Made by a program: the position numbers and the translations under genes | DNA from: Ruminiclostridium sp. | Lineage (GTDB): Bacteria; Bacillota; Clostridia; Oscillospirales; Ruminococcaceae | DNA length: 39,119 nt | Reading direction: 5' to 3' | NCBI GenBank assembly: GCA_017942025.1 | Contig: JAGAVH010000013.1 | Span: 1 to 39,119, forward strand | Notes under the pieces: generated by a model | What the model saw: the letters and a program-made list of their open reading frames with translations, nothing else | Database searches by the model: none | Told to the model about the DNA's origin: nothing | Part shown: positions 15,870-23,161 of the stretch, one piece after another | Position numbering within the stretch: the stretch's first letter is position 1 | How the letters are laid out: every line of letters begins with the position of its first letter

Positions 15870-16625
15870 TCACCAGTTGCGGTTGAAGGTGGGCAGTTCT
15901 GTATAAACTCTTCTTACCGCCTTTTTTCTTGTAAGCGCCTTTGGCAGAGAAGCCGCCTCTCTGTGCTTTTTCAGCGCCGTCTCGTGCGCCAGCCTTATCT
16001 CACGGCGTTTTTCAGCTATTCTGATACTGCGGTTCTGCGCCGCCTTAAAGCATCGTGCTATGAATTTCTGCTTTGAAAAGCTATGGGGGAGAGTAAGGCT
16101 CTTTACAACCGTAAAGCCGTTGTTGTCATACCACCAGTTGTCGAATTTCAGTCCGTCCCTGCCGATATGATAACCGAGATAACTGCTGTCGCCCTCGTAT
16201 CTGCGGATATCTCCCTTAAAAATAATATTCCCGTTTTTATGAGTTATGCTGACCTTGTCAAAGGGAATCACATAAAGCTGTCTTACAAGAGTCGTCCTGC
16301 CGCCGCTTCTGATACAGCCGGCATATCGGCTCAGTATGGCATTATTCTGCTGAAGCTCAAAGTAGGTGTATCTGGACTGACGTTTTACTTTGTTCTTTGA
16401 AATGACATATACTATAAAGGAGCTTATCATCCATGCCGATACACAACCTGCTATGACAAGTATTCTTATCAGAGTGAAATCGCTGTTGTAAATGCTTCTG
16501 AAATCAAAGAAAAGAGAAATAAAGCAAAGCAGGCAGGGGAGCGTCAGTATTATACCTATAGCAGCTATTGCCTTATGGCTTTTTTCGGTTATGGCAGACG
16601 TGTCCGCATGGAAAAAGTCACGCAT
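15870..16625 (-). CDS. Unknown two-helix membrane protein
   Basis: I do not recognise this 251-residue protein. Two membrane helices lie at about 19-40 and 51-75, then a basic stretch (SKNKVKRQSRYTYFELQQNNAILSRYAG) and a soluble beta-rich domain of about 90 residues (VIPFDKVSITHKNGNIIFKGDIRRYEG) that resembles the membrane-anchored PH-like fold; that likeness is inference. The tail is very basic (RIAEKRREIRLAHETALKKHREA). The ATG at 16625 follows AAAGGAGG. It has its own consensus promoter and reads towards the flagellar operon promoter. Confidence 0.75.
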   Translation of the reverse strand: MRDFFHADTSAITEKSHKAIAAIGIILTLPCLLCFISLFFDFRSIYNSDFTLIRILVIAGCVSAWMISSFIVYVISKNKVKRQSRYTYFELQQNNAILSRYAGCIRSGGRTTLVRQLYVIPFDKVSITHKNGNIIFKGDIRRYEGDSSYLGYHIGRDGLKFDNWWYDNNGFTVVKSLTLPHSFSKQKFIARCFKAAQNRSIRIAEKRREIRLAHETALKKHREAASLPKALTRKKAVRRVYTELPTFNRNW

Positions 16626-16677
16626 TGCTGTTCCTCCTTTCAGATTTTGCACATAGTTCCATATAGTTCTTTACATT

Positions 16678-16706
16678 ATTATAATAGGATTTTGAATTAT
16701 TGTCAA
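16678..16706 (-). promoter_or_regulatory. Consensus sigma-A promoter of the membrane protein gene
   Basis: On the minus strand a perfect TTGACA (16701-16706) and perfect TATAAT (16678-16683) have a 17-nt spacer. It is the only promoter in the window with both hexamers at consensus. No TGCGCC leader element follows. Confidence 0.85.
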
Positions 16707-16849
16707 TGTTACAGGAAGATATGGCAGTAATTTCCGCCCATATTACATATTTCCGCTTAATCTTTAATTGATTTTGTATAAAAAAGCAGGGGTGTTTTTT
16801 TGCAAATTGCAGAATTTTTAAATTTGAATAAAAAACCTTTGATTTTCAC

Positions 16850-16878
16850 TTGATTTATTGTGAAATTTATTGTATAAT
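16850..16878 (+). promoter_or_regulatory. Sigma-A promoter of the pilZ-dgc unit
   Basis: TTGATT (16850-16855) and TATAAT (16873-16878) are 17 nt apart. It is divergent from the membrane-protein promoter at 16678-16706; the 140 bp between them is AT-rich with no gene. The leader to the TTG start is about 100 nt. Confidence 0.75.
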
Positions 16879-16910
16879 TGAATTTAAACTGGAATAGTAA
16901 TCTGTATTTT

Positions 16911-16930
16911 TGCGCCTTTTTATCGGTGCG
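16911..16930 (+). promoter_or_regulatory. Leader element and hairpin before pilZ
   Basis: TGCGCC (16911-16916) is followed by TTTTTATC and GGTGCG (16925-16930), which can close a six-pair stem with two G-U pairs in RNA. The TGCGCC-T-run core is also in the flgB and fliK leaders. A further TGTTACAA downstream also occurs after the core in the flgB leader. Confidence 0.45.
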
Positions 16931-16983
16931 AAAGCATATTGTTACAAGGTTATACAATGCACACGGAAAGGAGAGTTCAGCCT

Positions 16984-17670
16984 TTGAGCCTTAGCAAAGA
17001 CGATTTTACTTCTTTTGAGATAACCGATCTTAATGGCTCCCGTTTGTTTTATACAGAATCAAATTTTGATTTTCCAATAATGTACGATACCGATGATACA
17101 CTTATAGAAAATATGCTGGTCATAAAGGGCAGAAAGCTGCCTGAGTTACCAAAAACAGAGTATGTGTATGCTGTCGGAACGCAGAAGAGCGGCGACAGGG
17201 TAAGATACCACTCCACCGTAAGAGTTTCCTCGGAATTTCAGATAAACATACAATTAAGACCTGATACCGCAACTGTTATGGAAGAGCGGCGCAGATACTT
17301 CAAGATAAAAACAAACGAAAAAGCATATATCACCTTCGTGGTTGACAGCGAGGAAAACACCACCACGCTTGAACCACCTGTGGAAATACATATAACGGAT
17401 ATAAACGTAGGCGGTATTTTCTTTATCACCTATGAGCCGGAAGCGGATTTCAGGGCAGGGCAGAAGGCGATGATAGTTATAGGTCTGGACGGAAAACGTC
17501 TGGAGCTTACTACGGAAATACTGAGAGTCCAGCAGCTTAACGCTCCGCCGGGCAGAGGCTACGGATGCCGCTTTATCGGCATTTCGAGAGCCCAGGAGGA
17601 AATTATCTCAAGATATATTTACAAGCTTCAGTTTGAACTGTTGCAGAAAGAACGTTCTGCCCGTGACTGA
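16984..17670 (+). CDS. PilZ-domain c-di-GMP receptor, YcgR/MotI-like flagellar brake
   Basis: The protein probably binds c-di-GMP and slows the flagellar motor, like YcgR of Escherichia coli or MotI (YpfA/DgrA) of Bacillus subtilis. The N-terminal ~95 residues form a YcgR-N-like beta domain. The C-terminal PilZ domain has R102-R103-R104-Y-F-K107 (RRxxxR with a final Lys) and D139-I-N-V-G-G (DxSxxG with Asn for Ser), so ligand residues are largely but not perfectly conserved. The TTG at 16984 follows AAAGGAGAG (16967-16975); an ATG at 16957 with weak AAGG is the alternative. It is 42 bp upstream of the diguanylate cyclase and beside the flagellar operon. Confidence 0.82.
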   Translation: MSLSKDDFTSFEITDLNGSRLFYTESNFDFPIMYDTDDTLIENMLVIKGRKLPELPKTEYVYAVGTQKSGDRVRYHSTVRVSSEFQINIQLRPDTATVMEERRRYFKIKTNEKAYITFVVDSEENTTTLEPPVEIHITDINVGGIFFITYEPEADFRAGQKAMIVIGLDGKRLELTTEILRVQQLNAPPGRGYGCRFIGISRAQEEIISRYIYKLQFELLQKERSARD

Positions 17671-17712
17671 CGGCAGAAATCAAATAAAACATAACATCCG
17701 GAGGTTATAGAA

Positions 17713-19731
17713 ATGCAATCACTAAAAATCAAAGCAATCCTGCGATATCTTATGCTGATATTCATCATCGTACCCATCATCATTGTGGGTATTGTGGGAT
17801 TTTTCAGTATATCAGGCTTCGCAAATTCAACCGTTGAGCAGTACGCAAAATCCATCGGTGCCGCTCAGGGAAGCGTTATCGACCAGGCTATAGGTCAGTA
17901 TGACAGGGATATACATTCTCTCTCTATCGATAATCAGGTAAATGTTATGGCGGCTTCTGCCATTACCGATAGCAACAAGGCGTACGTAGTAAAGAATTTC
18001 GACAACATAATCAACAGAGCAGAAAACGATGTTTTAAACTTTGCTGTAATCGACAAAAGCGGTAACATAGCATACGATCACGTAGGAAAGCAGGGCATGG
18101 GTCAGTTCTTCTTCGGATATGACGAAATGAAAGAGCTCGGTATGGGCCAGACCTACATATCAAACATATACCCCGGCGCCGAGCAGGGATATGAGACTGA
18201 TGTATTCTTTATTGCAAGAGCAACACAGTCAGACCCTGAAAATACACCCGTGACAACAACCTCCGGTTATGTTATAGAGATAATCTCCACAGCAAGAATT
18301 TCAAACCTTCTTCAGAACACAAAGTTTGATAACGGTAACGGATATCTTGCAGTAACTGACGGTAAGGGTACCGTACTCGGATATAACGGTTCTGCTTCTC
18401 AGAAAATAGAATCTACAGATTTACAGGACGTATTCAAATCCACAGAAAAGAATTCAGAAAACAAGCCCATCGACTATAACAAGAGCGGCAAAATCGGTTG
18501 CTACGGCAGATTTACAGGCGTTTCCGGCTCCAACTGGAAATGGGTAGCTGTATATCCCGCCGGCACAGCTTCTTCACAGATTCTTGTACCTGCACTTATT
18601 GCTATTGCAGTTATGGTAGTGCTCGGTGTATTGTGTATGCTTATCGGTGCCAAGGTAACAGATTCCATCGTAGCTCCTATCAATGTAATGATAGAAAATA
18701 TGAAGGAAATCAAGGAAGGCGACAGAGAAAAGCGTTTTGAAATCAATACAAGAAACGAGCTTCACGAAATGGCAGTACTCTTCAATGGTCTGCTTGACGA
18801 AGTATGTATGTCAGAAGAGCTTCACAAGACAATTTCAGATATTTCCGATAATATGCTTTTCGAATGGGACTTCGCAAAGGAACATATGTATGTATCTGAA
18901 AACTTCCTTGAAAGATTTGACATCAATCCTTCCGAAAGTCAGCTTGCCAACGGTAAGTTCCTTGACAAGATAATGACTGAGGAATATGCAGAACAGTACA
19001 AGCGTGATATAAGCACACTTTTAAAGAACAGAACAGGTCACAGCGGCGAATATCAGATGCTCACAAAGGCAGGTACAGTGGTATGGTTTACTGTACGTGC
19101 ACAGTGCATTACAGACCGTTTAGGCGAACCATTAAGAGTTATCGGCGTCATCACCGATATTGACAGCGAAAAGAAATTAGAGCTCCAGCTTTCTGAAAGA
19201 GCAAGCTACGACTTCTTATCACAGCTTTATAACAGAAGCACATTCGAAAAGGAATTACAGTCCGAAATTGAAAGAAATGCACACTCCAAGGTTGGCGTTC
19301 TCTTCATCGACGTAGACGACTTCAAGTTCATCAACGACCGTTTCGGTCACTCTGTAGGTGACGAGGTTATCAAGTATGTATCAGGCTGCATCAAGCAGAG
19401 AGTAAAGGGCTCAGGCTTTGCAGGCAGATTCGGCGGTGACGAATTCGTACTCTGTATCACAGACCCCGGTCAGATTCAGGACATCGAAAGCCTGTCGCTT
19501 GACCTTATAGACGAGCTCTATTCAGGATATCATTCAGAGCTTGCAAATGTTTCTATCAATATCAAGGCAAGTATCGGTATCGCCTTCTCACCTGAGCACG
19601 GCGAAAACGGTAAGCAGGTAGTAGCTGCTGCCGACGAAGCAATGTACTTCGTAAAGAAAAACGGTAAGGCAAACTACCACATCTACCAGCCTGAGGATTC
19701 TGATATGGAAGGTCTTCAGCACACACTCTAA
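17713..19731 (+). CDS. Membrane diguanylate cyclase (Cache-HAMP-PAS-GGDEF)
   Basis: It makes c-di-GMP from two GTP in response to an extracellular signal. A membrane helix (about 12-34), an extracytoplasmic Cache-type sensor (about 40-290), a second helix (about 293-317), HAMP (about 318-370), PAS (about 385-490, ending in the PAC-like GEPLRVIGVITDIDSEKK) and GGDEF (about 500-660) follow in order. The active site GGDEF is intact at 574-578 with the DVDDFKFINDRFGH metal motif. The allosteric RxxD I-site position reads KGSG, so product inhibition is probably absent. GGAGG precedes the ATG. It is in one unit with pilZ, so signal maker and receptor are paired. Confidence 0.93.
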   Translation: MQSLKIKAILRYLMLIFIIVPIIIVGIVGFFSISGFANSTVEQYAKSIGAAQGSVIDQAIGQYDRDIHSLSIDNQVNVMAASAITDSNKAYVVKNFDNIINRAENDVLNFAVIDKSGNIAYDHVGKQGMGQFFFGYDEMKELGMGQTYISNIYPGAEQGYETDVFFIARATQSDPENTPVTTTSGYVIEIISTARISNLLQNTKFDNGNGYLAVTDGKGTVLGYNGSASQKIESTDLQDVFKSTEKNSENKPIDYNKSGKIGCYGRFTGVSGSNWKWVAVYPAGTASSQILVPALIAIAVMVVLGVLCMLIGAKVTDSIVAPINVMIENMKEIKEGDREKRFEINTRNELHEMAVLFNGLLDEVCMSEELHKTISDISDNMLFEWDFAKEHMYVSENFLERFDINPSESQLANGKFLDKIMTEEYAEQYKRDISTLLKNRTGHSGEYQMLTKAGTVVWFTVRAQCITDRLGEPLRVIGVITDIDSEKKLELQLSERASYDFLSQLYNRSTFEKELQSEIERNAHSKVGVLFIDVDDFKFINDRFGHSVGDEVIKYVSGCIKQRVKGSGFAGRFGGDEFVLCITDPGQIQDIESLSLDLIDELYSGYHSELANVSINIKASIGIAFSPEHGENGKQVVAAADEAMYFVKKNGKANYHIYQPEDSDMEGLQHTL

Positions 19732-19744
19732 GATTTTTTCCTTG

Positions 19745-19763
19745 CCCGCATCACAAGTGCGGG
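19745..19763 (+). other. Small hairpin between dgc and parA
   Basis: CCCGCA (19745-19750) and TGCGGG (19758-19763) form a 6-bp stem. It is followed by TTAAGG, not a T-tract, so termination would be weak. No clear promoter is seen in the 111-bp gap, so parA may be read from the pilZ promoter. Confidence 0.4.
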
Positions 19764-19842
19764 TTAAGGTTGTTTTCAGGGATGACAATAGCACGAAAGG
19801 ATTTCTTAAGGCCAATTTTTACGGATTAAGAAAGGCGATACA

Positions 19843-20637
19843 ATGGCAATTACAATAGCAATAACCAATCAGAAGGGTGGCGTCGGAAAGACTACCACCT
19901 GCAGCGCATTCTGCGGCGGTCTTACCGACTGCGGACACTCTGTTCTGGCAATAGACCTTGACCCCCAGGGCAACCTGAGCTTCAGTCTTGGCGCAGAAGC
20001 AGAGGACAACTACACAATGTACGATGTATTCAAGGGAAACTGTGAGATAAAGGACGCTATACAGTGCACACCAAACTGTGATGTTGTGGCGGCAAATATC
20101 CTGCTGTCAGGCTGCGAGCTGGAGCTTACCGGCGTAGGCAGAGAATACATACTTCGTGAGGCTCTGTCAAGCGTGGAGGATGAATATGATTATATCATCA
20201 TCGATACGCCTCCTGCGCTGTCAATTCTTACTATAAACGCCTATACAGCGGCAGATCAGCTCATAATCCCTATGATTGCTGAAATACTCAGCCTTCAGGG
20301 TATAGCACAGCTGAAGGAAACAATTTTTGCTGTAAAGAAATATTATAACAAGAATCTTGAAATAAAGGGTATATTGCTTAACAAGTACAATCCCCGTCTT
20401 ATCCTCACAAAAGAGGTTGAAGAGCTGGCTTCCCTCATTGCAGACCAGCTTGGTACAAAGATACTTGACGCAAAGATCAGCAACAGCGTTACTCTTGCAG
20501 AGGCGCCTGCTCACGGTATAACAATAATAGACTATGCGCCCCGCTCAAAGGCCTGCGCTGAATACCGCAAGCTGATAAGCGAAATAACAGGGGTATCCAA
20601 AAAGGTACCACCAAGAAGACCAAGAAGAAAAAACTGA
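19843..20637 (+). CDS. ParA/Soj-family ATPase
   Basis: This is a deviant-Walker ATPase of the ParA family, whose members position chromosomes, plasmids or protein clusters by ATP-dependent DNA binding. The 264 residues have the deviant Walker A KGGVGKTT (11-18, signature K11), the Walker A' motif (IDLDPQGNLS) and Walker B (YIIIDTPPAL). There is no N-terminal helix-turn-helix, so it is Soj-like rather than plasmid P1-like. The basic tail (KKVPPRRPRRKN) may help DNA contact. No ParB lies next to it; the next gene has a basic N-terminus and a ComFB-like domain. A role in placing a signalling or motility complex is inference. Confidence 0.92.
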   Translation: MAITIAITNQKGGVGKTTTCSAFCGGLTDCGHSVLAIDLDPQGNLSFSLGAEAEDNYTMYDVFKGNCEIKDAIQCTPNCDVVAANILLSGCELELTGVGREYILREALSSVEDEYDYIIIDTPPALSILTINAYTAADQLIIPMIAEILSLQGIAQLKETIFAVKKYYNKNLEIKGILLNKYNPRLILTKEVEELASLIADQLGTKILDAKISNSVTLAEAPAHGITIIDYAPRSKACAEYRKLISEITGVSKKVPPRRPRRKN

Positions 20638-20673
20638 TATTACATATGAAAAAAAGGAAAGGAAGGGATATAA

Positions 20674-21279
20674 ATGGCAGAGGATTACAAATCAAGTAAA
20701 ACAAGACACGTTATGAATCTTATTACGGCACGTTCCGAGTCCAATCCTTTTCTTCCGGCTTCTGTTGCTCCGAGACACAAAAAAGAGGATAAGGAGGCGT
20801 CTGTAGAGGACAGACTTGAGGCTTATACAGCTTCTAAAAGAGGCAAGCCAGCCGTAAAAAAGCAGAAGAATTCCAAGCTGAAAAATCCAAGTCTTCATCT
20901 GCCTGAAACAGCAGAGCCCGAATTAACAGAGGAATTTGTCGAAGATATCTATGAAGAAGTTCCTGCTCCCAGAAAAATTGCAGAAAAGAAAAAGTCAAAG
21001 CAGACTGAAATCGAAAAGGTGACAATAGATGTAAACCGCATTATCCTTTCAGATATGCTGGACGAGGCACTCACAAGATTCAACACCTGCCATTGTGACA
21101 AGTGTAAGGACGCTATCACCGAACAGGTGCTTAAAATTGTTCCCGTTAAGATAGTGACAATTCCCCAGGGCGAGGAAAAAGCCACCATAGACAAGTACTG
21201 TGAATACACAAAGAAGGAGATTTCCTCCGCAATAGTCAAGGTGGTTATGGCAAACAAAAGACAGCCGTTTCATGATTAA
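20674..21279 (+). CDS. ParA-partner candidate with C-terminal ComFB-like domain
   Basis: The 201-residue protein has two parts. Residues 1-115 are charged, Lys/Glu/Pro-rich and probably disordered, beginning with a basic segment (KSSKTRHVMNLITAR). Residues 118-197 match the ComFB pattern: an N-terminal helix (VNRIILSDMLDEAL), the C139-x-C141-xx-C144 cluster (TCHCDKCKDAI), then a V-P-V-K-I turn and a final helix. Some ComFB proteins of cyanobacteria bind c-di-GMP. It is 36 bp after parA with AAAGGAAGGG before the ATG, and ends at a strong terminator. I infer a ParA regulator or cargo adaptor that may read c-di-GMP. Confidence 0.7.
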   Translation: MAEDYKSSKTRHVMNLITARSESNPFLPASVAPRHKKEDKEASVEDRLEAYTASKRGKPAVKKQKNSKLKNPSLHLPETAEPELTEEFVEDIYEEVPAPRKIAEKKKSKQTEIEKVTIDVNRIILSDMLDEALTRFNTCHCDKCKDAITEQVLKIVPVKIVTIPQGEEKATIDKYCEYTKKEISSAIVKVVMANKRQPFHD

Positions 21280-21285
21280 AAAACA

Positions 21286-21316
21286 AAAGGCGTTCAGATT
21301 TTCTGAACGCCTTTTT
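21286..21316 (+). terminator. Intrinsic terminator after the comFB-like gene
   Basis: A perfect 10-bp stem GGCGTTCAGA/TCTGAACGCC with loop TTT is flanked by AAA and followed by TTTTT. A near-copy (GGCGTTCAG...CTGAGCGCC) ends the ATP synthase operon at 38674, and both are followed by the same kinds of repeat modules. Confidence 0.92.
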
Positions 21317-21503
21317 ATTGCCAAATTGTAGTTTGACGGCGAGCCGCCGTGGGCAATTCCGCCTTTAAATATGTTTGTGGTCAGCGTAACCTCGTTAACG
21401 GCGGGAGGTGGACATTGATTGTATGTTAAATTGAAGTTTAGCACTCCGTTGGGGTGTGGTGTCACCCTAACCCCCTAACCCCCTTCCCCTCAAGGGAAAT
21501 ATT
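21317..21503. repeat. Composite intergenic repeat, left module (no gene)
   Basis: This stretch has no credible gene. It contains CAATTCCGCCTTT..., CCTCGTTAACGGCGGG and a C-rich CCCCCTAACCCCCTT segment that reappear in the same order at 38.73-38.92 kb. Short palindromes (GACGGCGAGCCGCCGTGG) occur inside. It lies directly after the terminator, as in the other copy. Confidence 0.65.
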
Positions 21504-21725
21504 TTTCGGCAAAATAGTATTTTGCCGAAATGGTCGCAGTTCTGCGAACTGCTGGGGCTGGTAGCAGTCTGATAGGACTGCGTAACTTTCTGAAAATGCA
21601 ATTTTCGGAAAGTATGGGCTCGCCGCCCCTGTAGCAGTCTGAAAGACTGCGACGGTCTTTAGACCAATGACCTCTGTTTGGGGCTTCGCCCCAGCTGTCC
21701 AACGGACAGCGGCGCCCTTCAGGGC
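21504..21725. repeat. Tandem array of about ten different palindromes
   Basis: Ten inverted repeats follow one another with linkers of a few bases: 21504-21530, 21536-21552, 21564-21581, 21585-21613, 21616-21628, 21634-21650, 21654-21665, 21679-21693, 21695-21709 and 21714-21725. Stems are 4-13 bp, mostly with two- or three-base loops (TGC, GCA, GAA, TTC, AAC). The stem sequences differ, apart from GCAGTCT which occurs twice. Small frames across it are by-products of the palindromes. Confidence 0.75.
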
Positions 21726-21735
21726 AGTGAAACGT

Positions 21736-21827
21736 CCCGTTTATATCGATGTTTGTGGGCAGTCTTATCAATACGTTTAAATTTACGATTGTAGGGGGCG
21801 GCGTCCCCGACGCCCCGCCGCAGGCGG
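21736..21827. repeat. Composite repeat module shared with 38.98 and 26.12 kb
   Basis: CCCGTTTATATCGATGTTTG and the following ~65 bp up to GTAGGGGGCG...CGACGCCCCGC match 38983-39063 closely. The end is a GC-rich palindrome (GGGGCG...CGCCCC, 21795-21816) followed by CCGCC-GCA-GGCGG (21815-21827). Confidence 0.7.
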
Positions 21828-21840
21828 AATTTAAAATCCA

Positions 21841-21988
21841 TCAATTGCCAAAGGCAATTGATTCCACAACTTCGTGCGTAGCACGAAACATCACTCCGAC
21901 GGAGTCGGAACATCACACGGCGTAGACGTGCATCACTTCGTGCAAAGCACGAAACATCACTTTGAAATTTGTCTCCGACAAATTTCAA
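21841..21988 (-). repeat. Six-hairpin array with fixed GTGATG spacers (copy A)
   Basis: Read on the minus strand, six perfect or near-perfect hairpins with 3-nt loops occupy 21962-21988, 21937-21953, 21916-21930, 21895-21909, 21871-21887 and 21841-21861. Hairpins 1-5 are separated by GTGATG or GTGATGT, and the last is preceded by GTTGTGG. Stems differ between hairpins and from copy B at 25.8 kb, except hairpin 5 (TTCGTGC-TAC-GCACGAA), identical in both. It ends with GATGGATTTTAAA as copy B does. The remaining 100 bp to the next promoter is AT-rich with one more palindrome (22049-22065). Confidence 0.8.
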
Positions 21989-22088
21989 TTTATCTTATCT
22001 CCTCATCCGTCAGGTCATTTTTTAAGTTATTAGCCAAAAATTATATAGTTTCAACAAAGTTGAAATATTATTTTAGTAAAAATGCATA

Positions 22089-22117
22089 TTGAAAACCAGG
22101 TGAAAATTTGGTATAAT
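22089..22117 (+). promoter_or_regulatory. Sigma-A promoter of the surface protein gene
   Basis: TTGAAA (22089-22094) and TATAAT (22112-22117) have a 17-nt spacer. The start codon is 77 nt past the -10, after a strong GGAGG. Confidence 0.85.
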
Positions 22118-22193
22118 GTGCTTACTATGAATATCTGTAATCGTTTTACAGCTTATTCGTAAAACAAAACAATCTATATGGAGGAAAACAAAA

Positions 22194-23033
22194 ATGCAGA
22201 TTAAAAAGATTTTTGCTGCTATCATCGCTACAGCAGTAGCAGGCACAATGGCTTTAGCAGCATCAGCAGAAGTTGGCGGCATTGGCTTCCAGACAGGTAA
22301 CTGGGTATTCCGTAACAGCATCGAACAGAGCAAGGTTTACGTATGTGACCAGGAATACGCTAACGAAAACGAACCCAGCGACAGCATCTTCGGTGAGGAT
22401 ATGTTTGAAAGACCCGGTACTTTCAACGACGTTGAAATTACAGGTGATGGCAGCTACACAGCTTCTATCACAGGTCTTGACGGCAAGAACATGCAGGGTG
22501 CAGACGCTCCCGGCTGGAACGTTATCAAGTTCTACACAAACATTTCTCTTAACGAATATCCCAATGTTTCCATCACAATCGACAGCTTCAAGATTGATGG
22601 CAAGGAAATTTTCTCAAACGTAACATACGACTTTGTTGAAAATGACATCCCTGATTTCGACACAACAGTTGCTGACAAGACATGTGCAGACAACCCCGAA
22701 AACCTTGTAGCTAACCTCGCTTGCATCCCCTTCTACAACATGTGGAACAACGATGGCAACCCCATCACAACTGAAATGGCTGCTGACCTTGCATTCGGTT
22801 CTGAGCTTACAGTTGATTTCACAGTAAAGGGCCTCACAGCAGCTGATCCCGAGCCCGAAGCTCCTGCTGATCCCGAGCCCGAAGCTCCCGCTGATCCTGA
22901 GCCCGAAGCACCCGCTAACCCTGGTGATTCTTCCAAGCCCAACGCCGGCACAGGTGTTGAAGGTATCGCTCTCGTAGCTGGTATCGCTGTTCTCGCAACA
23001 GGCGCAGTTGTAGTTTCCAAGAAGAGAAAGTAA
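22194..23033 (+). CDS. Secreted, probably cell-surface-anchored protein of unknown function
   Basis: The 279 residues start with a signal peptide (MQIKKIFAAIIATAVAGTMA, likely cut after ASA at about 25). A ~190-residue beta-rich domain follows (SVTIDSFKIDGKEIFSNVTYD-like strands). A Pro/Glu/Ala linker holds three DPEPEAPA repeats (218-241). The C-terminus has PNAGTG, a hydrophobic helix and KKRK, like the sorting tails with NPxTG-type motifs in Ruminococcaceae; sortase attachment is likely but the motif is atypical. Codon choice is strongly biased to C-ending codons with very few rare ones, suggesting high expression. It is monocistronic between its promoter and terminator. Confidence 0.8.
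   Translation: MQIKKIFAAIIATAVAGTMALAASAEVGGIGFQTGNWVFRNSIEQSKVYVCDQEYANENEPSDSIFGEDMFERPGTFNDVEITGDGSYTASITGLDGKNMQGADAPGWNVIKFYTNISLNEYPNVSITIDSFKIDGKEIFSNVTYDFVENDIPDFDTTVADKTCADNPENLVANLACIPFYNMWNNDGNPITTEMAADLAFGSELTVDFTVKGLTAADPEPEAPADPEPEAPADPEPEAPANPGDSSKPNAGTGVEGIALVAGIAVLATGAVVVSKKRK
22845..22916 (+). repeat. Three 24-bp tandem repeats in the surface-protein linker
   Basis: Three in-frame 24-bp units encode DPEPEAPA each and differ only at synonymous third positions. They form a cell-wall-spanning style linker. Copy number could vary between strains. Confidence 0.85.
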
Positions 23034-23069
23034 TTTCTGATTGACAGAAACTAAGCTTAATTAAAAATG

Positions 23070-23100
23070 AGAAGGCTATCCTCGGATAGCCTTCTTTTTT
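23070..23100 (+). terminator. Intrinsic terminator after the surface protein gene
   Basis: An 11-base arm GAAGGCTATCC pairs perfectly with GGATAGCCTTC around a very short loop and is followed by TTTTTTT. It lies 37 nt after the stop codon. Confidence 0.95.
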
Positions 23101-23161
23101 TATTGAAATCCATATAGTTTTATGATAAAATAATACTATACTGCAAATAAAGGAGTATGGT

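Noticed and set aside
16879-16983. c-di-GMP riboswitch in the pilZ leader
   Set aside because: GTGCGAAAGC looks slightly like a riboswitch loop, but the rest of the GEMM core is missing.
19843-20637. Plasmid partition locus
   Set aside because: ParA alone suggests it, but no ParB, centromere-like repeats or replication gene is present, and the neighbours are chromosomal housekeeping and motility genes.
21490-21988. Two overlapping minus-strand frames of about 90 codons
   Set aside because: Both lie wholly in palindromes and the array, with Arg/Cys-rich composition and no ribosome binding site.
21841-21988. CRISPR array
   Set aside because: The repeated unit is only 6-7 nt, the variable parts are self-complementary hairpins rather than foreign spacers, and no cas gene is present.
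22733-23020. A 95-codon minus-strand frame with GSGSAGAS repeats
   Set aside because: It is the antisense of the DPEPEAPA linker of the surface protein.
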